From: Mesostigma viride
Lineage: Eukaryota; Streptophyta; Mesostigmatophyceae; Mesostigmatales; Mesostigmataceae
NCBI GenBank assembly: GCA_009746045.1
Contig: RPFO01000131.1
Coordinates: 894,709-958,708 of the forward strand
Length of the DNA: 64,000 nucleotides
Direction of reading: 5' to 3'
A program made the position numbers and the translations under genes. The notes beneath the pieces are model-generated. The model did not search any database. It saw only the letters and a list, made by a program, of their open reading frames with translations, and was not told the origin of the DNA. Below, piece by piece: positions 55,194 through 63,174 of this stretch; positions within the stretch are counted from its first letter, which is position 1, and each line of letters starts with the position of its first letter.

Positions 55194-55979
55194 TCAAAAG
55201 CCTTTAAACGAACCTGTACCTTCGTTGTTGTCCGCCATGGCCCTCATTCGATTCAACCAATTCTCTTGCGGCATTTGTTTTCGAACCGTATCCGTATATG
55301 TTTCTTCTGCTATTCGCAACTTCTCTTTGGCATCCAATTGATTGGTAATAGCATCGTCAAACCAATTTCTTAGATCCTGGTCTGATGGATCTTCAAGATG
55401 AAGTCCTGCGAGGTAATCGCGCCAATTTTGTGCTTCTTGGAATTCAATCTGTGCGTTCAACATTTTCTGTTCGTCTTCTTCACGGTACACTCTATCGACT
55501 TCCATCAGGAGTCCCGGAATGTGTTCATAAAAATATTTGGAAGTACTCCTTAACGCGGGTATGTCGGAATAGCCCACACCGTGCAAAACAGATACTAAGG
55601 CAGGAGGAGGTAGTGCATGTAATCGAAACGTGTTGTTTTTCTCCTCCTCCGCTCGTTGCCGCTCTAGTTCCCTCACTCGCGCTAAAAACTCGCGATTTTT
55701 GGGAGGTGGCGAACTTCGACGCGTTTGATGCAGTCGTTGTTCAAAAGAGATTCCCGGAACTCTGATTGGTCGCTGATTATTACTTCTTTCCCGAATATCT
55801 GACACTTGCCGATTAGAACTTTCTTCCGGAACTTCTGACACATGTTGATTATGACTTCCTTCCGTAACTCCTCCCATTGCAACCTTGTGTTTTTTTACGT
55901 GGAGATGACACGATTTCTTGCCCCTTAAAACCTGATTTAGACATCGACCTCCGCTTTTGGTCTTCTCACCGCACTTCAT
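55194..55979 (-). CDS. Short CxxC-type finger plus F-box-like protein, 261 aa (paralogue of 17705-18550)
   Basis: ATG 55979 (MKCGEKTKSGGRCLNQVLRG, then SCHLHVKKHK) has the same C-x3-T-x2-G-x2-C...C-x2-H finger as the protein at 17705-18550. The middle holds a repeat-like Val/Ser/Asn-rich segment (EVPEESSNRQVSDIRERSNN). Then comes an F-box-like helix set (LPPPALVSVLHGVGYSDIPA, then LRSTSKYFY) and a charged C-terminal coiled coil. Two such genes in one window suggest a small lineage-specific family. Confidence 0.6.
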   Translation of the reverse strand: MKCGEKTKSGGRCLNQVLRGKKSCHLHVKKHKVAMGGVTEGSHNQHVSEVPEESSNRQVSDIRERSNNQRPIRVPGISFEQRLHQTRRSSPPPKNREFLARVRELERQRAEEEKNNTFRLHALPPPALVSVLHGVGYSDIPALRSTSKYFYEHIPGLLMEVDRVYREEDEQKMLNAQIEFQEAQNWRDYLAGLHLEDPSDQDLRNWFDDAITNQLDAKEKLRIAEETYTDTVRKQMPQENWLNRMRAMADNNEGTGSFKGF

Positions 55980-56008
55980 TCATTTTCAATACGAATCAAA
56001 ATTTTCTT

Positions 56009-56551
56009 CTAAGCTTCGATAATCCGGTCGATAATAATCGGATCCGTCTGATTATTACGAAGAGTCGCGACTGTGTACTGAGGAAGTGCGTTCACAAAAG
56101 ATCCCAAATTTGATTCGCCAAGCGCCACGGCAATAAGCCTCTCAAAGTATTCCGTATTAGAAAACTCGCTCCTATCTCTTTTCAGTTTTTCCCACAAGTC
56201 CTTATTAAGTTCCTCAATGAGATCCCATTGATCCTCGCAGCTTTTACGAGTGACAGATCGTCGTTCAAGTAGCTTTATATCGTTACGAGACTCGTACGTC
56301 ATTCTCGCTTTCTGAACGATTTTATCGATCGGGATGTCGACCCGATAGGTGCACCGGAACCTGTTCTTGATAGCGTCTAGGTTTTGACCCGACAAAAATT
56401 TTCGATAAACAGGGTACATTTTTTCCACTAGTTTTTTGTCTTCTAGCCTTCCGATGGCGGTTGTGGTTCCGCCAACAAAGTCCGCATATGAAATGTTGAA
56501 AGGTACGTTTATCGGAATCATGATACTATATATGCGAGAATTGTGAGCCAT
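56009..56551 (-). CDS. Hypothetical viral protein, 180 aa
   Basis: ATG 56551 (MAHNSRIYSIMIPINVPFNI), divergent from the Holliday junction resolvase with a 2-bp overlap of start codons. Charged helical C-terminal half (IKLLERRSVTRKSCEDQWDL). No family recognised. Confidence 0.5.
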   Translation of the reverse strand: MAHNSRIYSIMIPINVPFNISYADFVGGTTTAIGRLEDKKLVEKMYPVYRKFLSGQNLDAIKNRFRCTYRVDIPIDKIVQKARMTYESRNDIKLLERRSVTRKSCEDQWDLIEELNKDLWEKLKRDRSEFSNTEYFERLIAVALGESNLGSFVNALPQYTVATLRNNQTDPIIIDRIIEA

Positions 56552-57134
56552 GAAGTTGGTAAGTTTTGACGTGGGGATCGCGAACTTATCCTATTGCTTC
56601 CTAAACTCCGAAGAAGAGCTAGAATCGAATGAGTTTGCAAGCAATATCAAGTTCGAAATTCTCAAGTGGGAACTCATCAACCTCGGCGCTACGTCTTTGG
56701 ATGACGCGTGTAAAAAGGTATTGAAAACTCTAAACGAGCGAATCGGATGGTTGGGAACGGCGGACCGAGTCGTCATCGAACGTCAGCCGAACACGAACGC
56801 CAAGATGAAAGCTCTCTCTTACGTCATCATGTCCTTTTTCGAGTGTCACAACTTATTTAAATCGACAGAAGTCCAAACCAATCTCTACTCTCCGGCTCAC
56901 AAATTGAAAGTCTACACGGGCCCTGAAATCGTCTGCGACCTTAAAGACAAGTACAGATACAACAAGAAAGTTTCCATCGAGCAAGTTACCCAAATCCTGC
57001 AAAAGGTGCCCGCATGGATCGAGTTTTTTGAGGGGCTTGGTAAGAAAGACGACGCCGCGGACGCCCTTTTGCAAGGGCTGTCTTGTTTTTTAAAAACGAG
57101 AGAGGTTAGTCGAAAAAAACTTGTTCGTCTGTAA
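56550..57134 (+). CDS. Holliday junction resolvase (poxvirus A22/RuvC-like), 194 aa
   Basis: ATG 56550 (MKLVSFDVGIANLSYCFLNS). RNase H-fold acidic residues: Asp in VSFDVGIANLSYC (residue 7), Glu in RVVIERQP (about residue 75) and the pair in KKDDAADALLQG (about residue 170). The size fits the A22R family. The enzyme resolves branched DNA made during viral replication and recombination. It is followed 23 bp later by the YqaJ exonuclease gene in the same orientation, suggesting a recombination module. Confidence 0.85.
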   Translation: MKLVSFDVGIANLSYCFLNSEEELESNEFASNIKFEILKWELINLGATSLDDACKKVLKTLNERIGWLGTADRVVIERQPNTNAKMKALSYVIMSFFECHNLFKSTEVQTNLYSPAHKLKVYTGPEIVCDLKDKYRYNKKVSIEQVTQILQKVPAWIEFFEGLGKKDDAADALLQGLSCFLKTREVSRKKLVRL

Positions 57135-57157
57135 GGAGACGCAAAAAATCGTCGAGG

Positions 57158-58042
57158 ATGGGAAGCGGAATATCGCAAGTTGCGGTCCACAGCTCGATGG
57201 ACTCTGAAATCCATCCTGCCGTTATCGAACTCATGCGAGTCAAGGCGCCTCCGCAAAAGAGTCCCGAGTGGTACGCGATACGAGACAAGATGTTGACTGC
57301 GTCGGATCTGGCGGCGGCAATTGGATGGAACCCGTATCAAAGCCGCAAGAAGCTCCTCCGAAAAAAACTCGGAGACCAAAAGTACGCTTTTCACGGTAAC
57401 GCTGCCACCAAGTGGGGAAATGACAACGAAGACATCGCTGCAGAAGAGTACTCCAAGAAGACGGGCAAAAAGTGTCTCTGTTTCGGCCTCATCGCGCACC
57501 CTCTCCACCCCTGGCTCGGCGGAAGCCCAGACAGAGTGACAACGGACGGAATTTTGGTCGAAATCAAGTGTCCTATGAAGCGCAAAATCACGCACGAGTG
57601 CCCTAAGTATTACATCCCGCAGGTCCAAATACTGTTGGAGATATTGAACCTCGAGATCGCGCACTTTGTGCAGTTCTCCCCTGCCACGACATGGACCGAG
57701 CAGGTTTTAGACATTCTCGAGATTCGGCGGGACCGGGACTGGTTTCGTAAGTACTTTCCTGTGATGCAGTCCTTTCGCAATGAATGGATGGAGATCGACG
57801 CAAAAGGAGGCATCGACTACCTTGACAAGACCGGTGTGTTCGCGGCTTCCGACTCTCCTTCCCCGACAACTTCGGATACGGATTCGGAAACGAAAACGCC
57901 TAAGAAAAGAAAATCGGTAACGCTCGAAGAACCGTTCCCATTCCTCGATCGAGATCCGATCAAGGAACCATCACCTCCACCAAGCACGCCTGAGGCCTCT
58001 GAGGTCGTTCACAAAGATGTCCAGAACTTCACGTTTTGGTAG
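57158..58042 (+). CDS. YqaJ-type (lambda-like) exonuclease, 294 aa
   Basis: ATG 57158 (MGSGISQVAVHSSMDSEIHP); an internal ATG at 57197 (MDSEIHPAV) is an alternative. SPEWYAIRDKMLTASDLAAA is the conserved start. Motifs GGSPDRV (Asp), ILVEIKCP (Glu-x-Lys) and YYIPQVQ (Gln) give the PD-(D/E)XK site of the lambda Exo/YqaJ family. The tail is Ser/Asp-rich. It likely makes 3' single strands for recombination, working with an SSB or annealing partner. Confidence 0.88.
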   Translation: MGSGISQVAVHSSMDSEIHPAVIELMRVKAPPQKSPEWYAIRDKMLTASDLAAAIGWNPYQSRKKLLRKKLGDQKYAFHGNAATKWGNDNEDIAAEEYSKKTGKKCLCFGLIAHPLHPWLGGSPDRVTTDGILVEIKCPMKRKITHECPKYYIPQVQILLEILNLEIAHFVQFSPATTWTEQVLDILEIRRDRDWFRKYFPVMQSFRNEWMEIDAKGGIDYLDKTGVFAASDSPSPTTSDTDSETKTPKKRKSVTLEEPFPFLDRDPIKEPSPPPSTPEASEVVHKDVQNFTFW

Positions 58043-58232
58043 CCATCACCCCGATGCAGACAAGAGAGGGTATCGTCGAAAGAAAACCCAACGCGATGAA
58101 GATTCTACTAGGAAGGTTCTGCATATTTGTTGCTGTTAGAGGGGTTGGAGGAATTAGAACCACCCCGATGTAAAATGATATGATTGCAAGAAAGAATGTC
58201 TCCCATGTACTTTTTAAGCATTGGATTATCAT
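58029..58232 (-). CDS. Small membrane protein, 67 aa
   Basis: ATG 58232 (MIIQCLKSTWETFFLAIISF). Two hydrophobic segments (TFFLAIISFYIGVVLI, IFIALGFLSTIPSLVCIGVM). It overlaps the 3' end of the exonuclease gene by 14 bp. Function unknown. Confidence 0.5.
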   Translation of the reverse strand: MIIQCLKSTWETFFLAIISFYIGVVLIPPTPLTATNMQNLPSRIFIALGFLSTIPSLVCIGVMATKT

Positions 58233-58243
58233 TTGTATTATAA

Positions 58244-59509
58244 TTAAGCAAACAATTCGTTATTGTTAATAAATGAACGGAACTTGTTAATGTTGTCCCT
58301 GGAACTAAGACCCCATTCCGAAGGGTCGCTTACAAACTTGATGACGGTTTCCATTGTCACACTCGTTGCATCAAAAAACGACCATAATGCGATGAACATG
58401 CTAGCCTTAGGTTCTTTGTCGACAGCCGAATTGAACGTGGACAGTGTCGACGCCTTGTAGCGCTTGTAGTCGTCCAAGGAAACCTTCAGCGCTGCACGAC
58501 CCGAAATGTCGTTTACATCTGCGTTGTCGTATGCGGCTTGCTTCTCCTTTTCCTCGACATCAAACACGGCAAGCCCCGCCTTTTTTAGGGCAGAACGTAA
58601 CGCTGCGTCTGAAGTTGTTACAACAGGCGTTACGAACTTGCTTCCGGGAGCTTCAAGCTTAAACTTCTCGGAGTCGACCCATTCTAAAGTTTTCTGAGGC
58701 CGCGTGCTCGTGTCAACGCTGATAAAACTGTATAAGTTGGAAACATACAAATCAAACTTATCCATGACCCCTAAATCAATAAAAAAACGCGCCATGGCAT
58801 TGTAACTCCGAAAAGGAGCATCTCCCGTGTAGAGGTAGGACCTCATGACAGAATACCACGCGCTCCAATCGCGTGTGAATTTGTTCACGTTGTCATTTGC
58901 CACCTTTCGCGGCTCGCTATTCTCAGCCAATGCGTCGCGGAGGCTTCGTAGTCGATCAGCTTCCGCGGAGGCGTTTTTCTCGAGACCGTCAAGCAATTTA
59001 GAACGAATATTAGAAGCCGAATATCGAAAAATGGCACGATACATTCTTTGGATATGTGACAGTGTTTCGAAGTTGAGATTCTCGACGCCTGTCATCTGGG
59101 AGGCAGCGTCAAGAGCAGCAATGTCCGCTGGAGACGGCAAAGCAAGGTGATCCGTTTTATTGGCAGTACGAATTCGCATCTCTTCTAATAATTCTTTGGC
59201 CCTCGGGTCTTCCCTTTGACCACCAGTGATCTTCAAAATCTTTGTTAACTCGTTGGAAAGCTCCATTTCCGTCATATCTTTGTAGCTTTTAGGTTGAATA
59301 TCTCTCATAAGCGATGCGGCTAACTCTTCAGCAGCAGCGTCGTCCATGACATCCTTTTCTTTGACTTGAGTATCTTTTTCTTTATCTTGATCCTCCTTTT
59401 CGCCGTCGTTATTGTCTTCTTTGTCCGGTTCGTTCTGAGCAACCTGGTAAGCGACGTACACTCCTGCCGCGACGATCAGCCCGATTCCTAGACCCAAAGC
59501 AGCACTCAT
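58244..59509 (-). CDS. N-terminally membrane-anchored viral protein, 421 aa
   Basis: ATG 59509 is chosen because MSAALGLGIGLIVAAGVYVA makes a clean N-terminal TM; the ORF extends 7 codons upstream. A very charged linker (NEPDKEDNNDGEKEDQDKEK) leads to a large helical ectodomain or lumenal domain without motif. Preceded on the minus strand by GTTATATAAATGG, a TATA-like late-promoter context. Likely a virion membrane protein. Confidence 0.6.
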   Translation of the reverse strand: MSAALGLGIGLIVAAGVYVAYQVAQNEPDKEDNNDGEKEDQDKEKDTQVKEKDVMDDAAAEELAASLMRDIQPKSYKDMTEMELSNELTKILKITGGQREDPRAKELLEEMRIRTANKTDHLALPSPADIAALDAASQMTGVENLNFETLSHIQRMYRAIFRYSASNIRSKLLDGLEKNASAEADRLRSLRDALAENSEPRKVANDNVNKFTRDWSAWYSVMRSYLYTGDAPFRSYNAMARFFIDLGVMDKFDLYVSNLYSFISVDTSTRPQKTLEWVDSEKFKLEAPGSKFVTPVVTTSDAALRSALKKAGLAVFDVEEKEKQAAYDNADVNDISGRAALKVSLDDYKRYKASTLSTFNSAVDKEPKASMFIALWSFFDATSVTMETVIKFVSDPSEWGLSSRDNINKFRSFINNNELFA

Positions 59510-59535
59510 TCCATTTATATAACACAACAAACGAT

Positions 59536-60333
59536 TTATAAATCTTTTTTGCCGAACACCCGGTCTTTAAATTCGTCACCAAATGCGTCGTATGCGAATG
59601 CATACATCGGCAAAGGGAAGTGATACCGAAAAAGGGAGGTCACGTCACCAAACGTTCTCGGTTTTCCCGGGTAGAACGCCCGCTCGGGGTCTTCTAGGTC
59701 GACATACCCAGTGTGCTTTGGATGGACCGTGGACCCGACTCGATACGGGTGTTTGACAGGGAACATCGGGTCGCGCTTTGTCTTATACTCGTTGAAGTGG
59801 GAGGAAGAGTATCTCTCGTTGTCTCCGTCCGCTTTGTCTCCGTGAAGAAAAAACAAACGGTTCGAAAAACCGTTTAAATCACTGATTGTCGTTTCAGGTC
59901 GGTGTAAAGACATTATAGCGTTATATGGGCAAACGACACAGGGGGATCGAGGAACTTCCACGCCAGACTTCGGACCATACACAAACTTTCCTGAAATCTG
60001 GCTCAAAAGCGACCCGTCTACGGGGTCAATGAGCAACGTATTGCTGTTTTCGACGAGCCCAGTTGTTCGAACGTCGAACGGATACGTGGTAGCGCACCCG
60101 GTGTAAGGACAGTACGTGATGCTGCTCCCTGATACGACAGCCACTTCTCGTTGCTCCATCACCCTCTGGGGGATAACGAGAAGAGACGAACGGATCGGCG
60201 TGACGATCACCTCGTCCGATGGTAAGAGGTATGCGGGCGGCACCTCTGTGATTAGCGGCGACGTGATGGCAGGGACGATGTTTACTCCCAAGTTGCTCGT
60301 GTTTCCATCAAATCGGTGAAACACGAGGCTCAT
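59536..60333 (-). CDS. Hypothetical viral protein, possible capsid or virion component, 265 aa
   Basis: ATG 60333 (MSLVFHRFDGNTSNLGVNIV). Two Cys pairs (CPYTGC, CVVCPYN) and a His/Tyr-rich region (HPYRVGSTVHPKHTGYVDLE). No homologue recognised. The neighbouring gene, an anchored protein 27 bp away on the same strand, suggests a structural gene cluster. Confidence 0.5.
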   Translation of the reverse strand: MSLVFHRFDGNTSNLGVNIVPAITSPLITEVPPAYLLPSDEVIVTPIRSSLLVIPQRVMEQREVAVVSGSSITYCPYTGCATTYPFDVRTTGLVENSNTLLIDPVDGSLLSQISGKFVYGPKSGVEVPRSPCVVCPYNAIMSLHRPETTISDLNGFSNRLFFLHGDKADGDNERYSSSHFNEYKTKRDPMFPVKHPYRVGSTVHPKHTGYVDLEDPERAFYPGKPRTFGDVTSLFRYHFPLPMYAFAYDAFGDEFKDRVFGKKDL

Positions 60334-60338
60334 ACTTT

Positions 60339-60581
60339 CTAATAATCAGGACGAATATATTCCGGAGCGATTGAAAATGACGCCACGAAGTCGCAAAAAT
60401 CAGAGAAATTCGCGTTTTTTAGAAAAGGAAGCCCCGAGGCTTCTATCATTTCACGCAGTGCAAGATAGAGATTTAGCAAGTCGTCCCGGTAATAGCTTTG
60501 AAAGCCGTCGGGAAGATCATCGATCACTGGCTCTAAGTTTTCGCTCGTGACGTCATACCCTGTCAAGTTGAGAGTGTCCAT
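60339..60581 (-). CDS. Small acidic protein, 80 aa
   Basis: ATG 60581 (MDTLNLTGYDVTSENLEPVI). Acidic and soluble, ending SIAPEYIRPDY. The ORF is open 12 codons further upstream, but that part overlaps the next gene's stop. Function unknown. Confidence 0.45.
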   Translation of the reverse strand: MDTLNLTGYDVTSENLEPVIDDLPDGFQSYYRDDLLNLYLALREMIEASGLPFLKNANFSDFCDFVASFSIAPEYIRPDY

Positions 60582-60582
60582 T

Positions 60583-60771
60583 TTACTTTGACGTAAGTAC
60601 AGATACGTACAACGCAAGCGATAGAGCTACGAGCCAAAAAGGTAGAAGCGTCTGATTTTCTCCGACGCCAAAAGGTATAGGATCTCCGTTCTCTTCAAAC
60701 ATGCACCGTGGTCGGGCGACCAGTAGCATGTACACGCTTAAGAAATAAACTGCGATCGATATAGCGCGCAT
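60583..60771 (-). CDS. Small two-TM membrane protein, 62 aa
   Basis: ATG 60771 (MRAISIAVYFLSVYMLLVAR) begins with a signal/anchor-like segment; a second hydrophobic segment is WLVALSLALYVSVL. It ends 2 bp before the next start. Function unknown. Confidence 0.5.
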   Translation of the reverse strand: MRAISIAVYFLSVYMLLVARPRCMFEENGDPIPFGVGENQTLLPFWLVALSLALYVSVLTSK

Positions 60772-60786
60772 TTCGATACCATACGG

Positions 60787-61374
60787 TCAGAGTTTTTTGA
60801 TCGTACGAACTTCGTTTGCGTCCTGGTCCTTATCCACGACTACTTGTGGCATGCCCGGAGTGTGGGGATTGTTGTTCGTAGTATCGGTTACGGCGCGAGA
60901 TTTAAGTCTTTTGTGCTTACGCCGGACGGTGGCCGGTATCGGCGGATCCTCTGACAAAAGCCGGTCAAGCGTAAGTCGTAAAGTTTGGACGAACTCGAAC
61001 GGATCTAGGCGATGCTGGCGTGATTTTGTTAGTTCCACATCTACTTCCCGATAAAACGACGAAAAACGGTTGGACATCTGACGATGCTTTTCAGCCTTTT
61101 GATGGAACTTCAGAAAATTCTGAATTCCCGTTAGAGCGGACGAGACCATGCTAGCGACTCCGACGTATATCGTGAGTAAATCTCGGTTGTTGCATCGATC
61201 TTGTCTCCTACTTGCAAAAGATGCGGTTCCTGCACTAGCTGTTAGAAGAATCACGGGTAGACCAATCAGGTTTCCTAAAAAGTCAGCACGACTCGCTGCC
61301 ATGTCATGCATCTCTCGATATGCAAGCGCTTTTTGAGCCCAAGAAAAACAAGCACCTCGATGTTGGTCGTCCAT
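60787..61374 (-). CDS. SLATT-like two-TM protein, 195 aa
   Basis: ATG 61374 (MDDQHRGACFSWAQKALAYR). The pattern W-x-x-KA-x-x-YR-x-x-H, a first membrane segment with GLPVILLTASAGTASFAS, then IYVGVASMVSSALTGIQNFL and AEKHRQMSNRFSSFYREVDV is that of SLATT domains (SMODS and SLOG-associating two-TM effectors). The tail is Lys/Arg-rich. In bacteria these pore-like proteins are effectors of nucleotide-second-messenger defence. In NCLDVs similar proteins are present, with no known role. No sensor or cyclase gene is adjacent. Confidence 0.6.
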   Translation of the reverse strand: MDDQHRGACFSWAQKALAYREMHDMAASRADFLGNLIGLPVILLTASAGTASFASRRQDRCNNRDLLTIYVGVASMVSSALTGIQNFLKFHQKAEKHRQMSNRFSSFYREVDVELTKSRQHRLDPFEFVQTLRLTLDRLLSEDPPIPATVRRKHKRLKSRAVTDTTNNNPHTPGMPQVVVDKDQDANEVRTIKKL

Positions 61375-61634
61375 ACGCGTCCGTCTTCTTGAATGCTAGA
61401 TTTTGTTGCAAACGGTTCGTTTTTTCGGAACAAAATCTGATGGACGCCTACCTCAGACGCGTCTTCTGGCCTGAGATTTGATTTGATTGGAGAACTCTCA
61501 TGTGACGTCACGATTCTGGGGGATCTACTTCTAGATTGATCCCTTCAGCCGCATCCATTTTTAAGTCCTAACGCAGACTCGAGATTTTCATACGAGACAG
61601 ATAGCCGCGAAGTTCCTCGTCTTCGCCATGAAAG
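61375..61634. other. Intergenic region between SLATT-like and primase genes
   Basis: No convincing gene. On the minus strand MDAAEGINLEVDPPES is followed at once by a stop, and another frame (61511 leftward) runs into the SLATT-like start, which looks accidental. The region probably holds the divergent promoters. Confidence 0.4.
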
Positions 61635-61775
61635 ATGGAGGCATTTTTTGACGTCGTGTTTCAGTTAATTTCTTCGTTTTACAACCTCTTAATCGACTAC
61701 GCTGTGAGAGAAGATGTGCCCCACGACGAGATGGCAGCCGCCTCCCTATTCCAACGCGACCGAATGGTTGGTTGA
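61635..61775 (+). CDS. Short ORF overlapping the primase start, 46 aa
   Basis: ATG 61635 gives MEAFFDVVFQLISSFYNLLI, then DYAVREDVPHDEM, and stops at 61775. It precedes and overlaps the primase start (61714) in another frame. It could be an upstream ORF that tunes primase translation, or chance. Confidence 0.25.
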   Translation: MEAFFDVVFQLISSFYNLLIDYAVREDVPHDEMAAASLFQRDRMVG

Positions 61776-63174
61776 GAGACAATGTTTCGTGGAGTCGACT
61801 GAAGAGTACACGCATCTTCTCTTAGACGGGTTTCGCGGAGGCAAAGTCTACGTTTCAAGCGATTGTCTTTTTGAGTTTTACAAATGCATCGAGAAAGACG
61901 CGAAAGAGGAAAAGCGAAACTTTATTGTGGAGCAAAAGTCCGATCCGGTCTTCCCGTTCTTTCTAGACATCGACTGCGAGGACGAATCCGACATGACATC
62001 TGTGATAGAAAACGAGTGGATTCCTGAGATCCAAACGCTTGTACGTTCTTGCGTGCAAGAAGGCGACCAGGTGGACTATCACATGGTGATTTGCAAAGCT
62101 CCCACGAAGAAGAAAGGTAACCTGGTAAAAAGTGGCGTGCACGTCCACTGGCCGGGTATCCCTGTCAACAAGGATGTCGCCCTCGAGCTCAGAAGCTTCA
62201 TCGTGTCTCGTTTGCACACCAAGTTCGGGCCACGACCAGAAACGAACTCCTGGAACGCGGTCGTGGACTCGTCTATCATGCTAGACAACGGCCTCCGGAT
62301 GCTGTACTCTCTCAAATGTGTTCGATGTGGCGAGTGCAGCAAGAAGTTTCGGATCCTCGACAAGGAGCTTCAAGGTTGCAAAGGCGGAGGATCTTCTGCA
62401 CGAACGTGTCCGTGCGCATACTGCAGGAGAAAAGCGGACATTCGACGAGAATGCTCGTGTGTCTTCGGCAAGATCCATGAGAACCGTCCCTACACGTTCG
62501 TTTCGCAGACAGACTCGGAGGGTAGCGTCGACTACGACCCTCCGTCTATCTACCACCAGCTCCGTATGACCTCGGTTCGGATCTATGACGAGATGGAGAA
62601 CGTGGTTCCCGCCACCGTCGTGGCTCCCAGCGACCATGACGAGGACCTTGTCGAGCAACCCCGATGTCGAAAGAACCGAAACAAACGCGCTCATGATCGC
62701 CCGTCCGCTTTGTACCCTGCAGGTCCCTCGAACGCGAACGGAACTCTTCTGCCAAAGGACAGCGAAGAGTACAAGGCCATTTGCAAACTCCTAACAGGGG
62801 TGGTCTTGACGAACGCTTTCAAAGACGGTGAGGGGCACTCGAGCGTGTACTGGGTGTGGAGTCGAAGCCGGGATTGTCGCAACGTGCATCGAATGCACGA
62901 GCGGAACAATGTCTGGTTCGAAGTCAACAGACACGGGTGGTTCCAGCGCTGCTTTGACGACGAGTGCAGAGGATACCGCTCCGACCCAGGTCGCATCCCC
63001 AGCGACATCTCCGTCCAGCTTTTCTCTACGACAAAAAAACTCCAGATCCAAGAATCCCCCATGTCATCGGCGGGGGAACGCCTGCTGTACCGCATTGTGT
63101 ACGACCCCAAGAAGTCCAGCCGGGGCAGACGCGCCAACCAGAAGTCAGGCGGTCAGCGAGGGAGCAAAGTTTAG
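61714..63174 (+). CDS. Archaeo-eukaryotic/herpes-pox type DNA primase, 486 aa
   Basis: ATG 61714 (MCPTTRWQPPPYSNATEWLV). The active-site D-x-D is in FPFFLDIDCEDE (near residue 86). The second region is KSGVHVHWPGIPV (His), and the conserved block WNAVVDSSIMLDNGLRMLYS follows. A zinc-binding segment has CVRCGECSKKF and CPCAYC...C. The C-terminal part contains HSSVYWVWSRSRDC, H-x-x-x-NNVWFEV and a Cys-containing QRCFDDECRGY motif like the D5/Prim-Pol PriCT zinc region. It makes RNA primers for the replicative polymerase and should work with the separate D5 helicase. Confidence 0.85.
   Translation: MCPTTRWQPPPYSNATEWLVERQCFVESTEEYTHLLLDGFRGGKVYVSSDCLFEFYKCIEKDAKEEKRNFIVEQKSDPVFPFFLDIDCEDESDMTSVIENEWIPEIQTLVRSCVQEGDQVDYHMVICKAPTKKKGNLVKSGVHVHWPGIPVNKDVALELRSFIVSRLHTKFGPRPETNSWNAVVDSSIMLDNGLRMLYSLKCVRCGECSKKFRILDKELQGCKGGGSSARTCPCAYCRRKADIRRECSCVFGKIHENRPYTFVSQTDSEGSVDYDPPSIYHQLRMTSVRIYDEMENVVPATVVAPSDHDEDLVEQPRCRKNRNKRAHDRPSALYPAGPSNANGTLLPKDSEEYKAICKLLTGVVLTNAFKDGEGHSSVYWVWSRSRDCRNVHRMHERNNVWFEVNRHGWFQRCFDDECRGYRSDPGRIPSDISVQLFSTTKKLQIQESPMSSAGERLLYRIVYDPKKSSRGRRANQKSGGQRGSKV

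Noticed and set aside
61275-61511. 78-aa minus-strand ORF upstream of and overlapping the SLATT-like gene
   Set aside because: Overlaps the SLATT start in another frame with no motif. A frameshifted N-terminal extension cannot be excluded but is unsupported.
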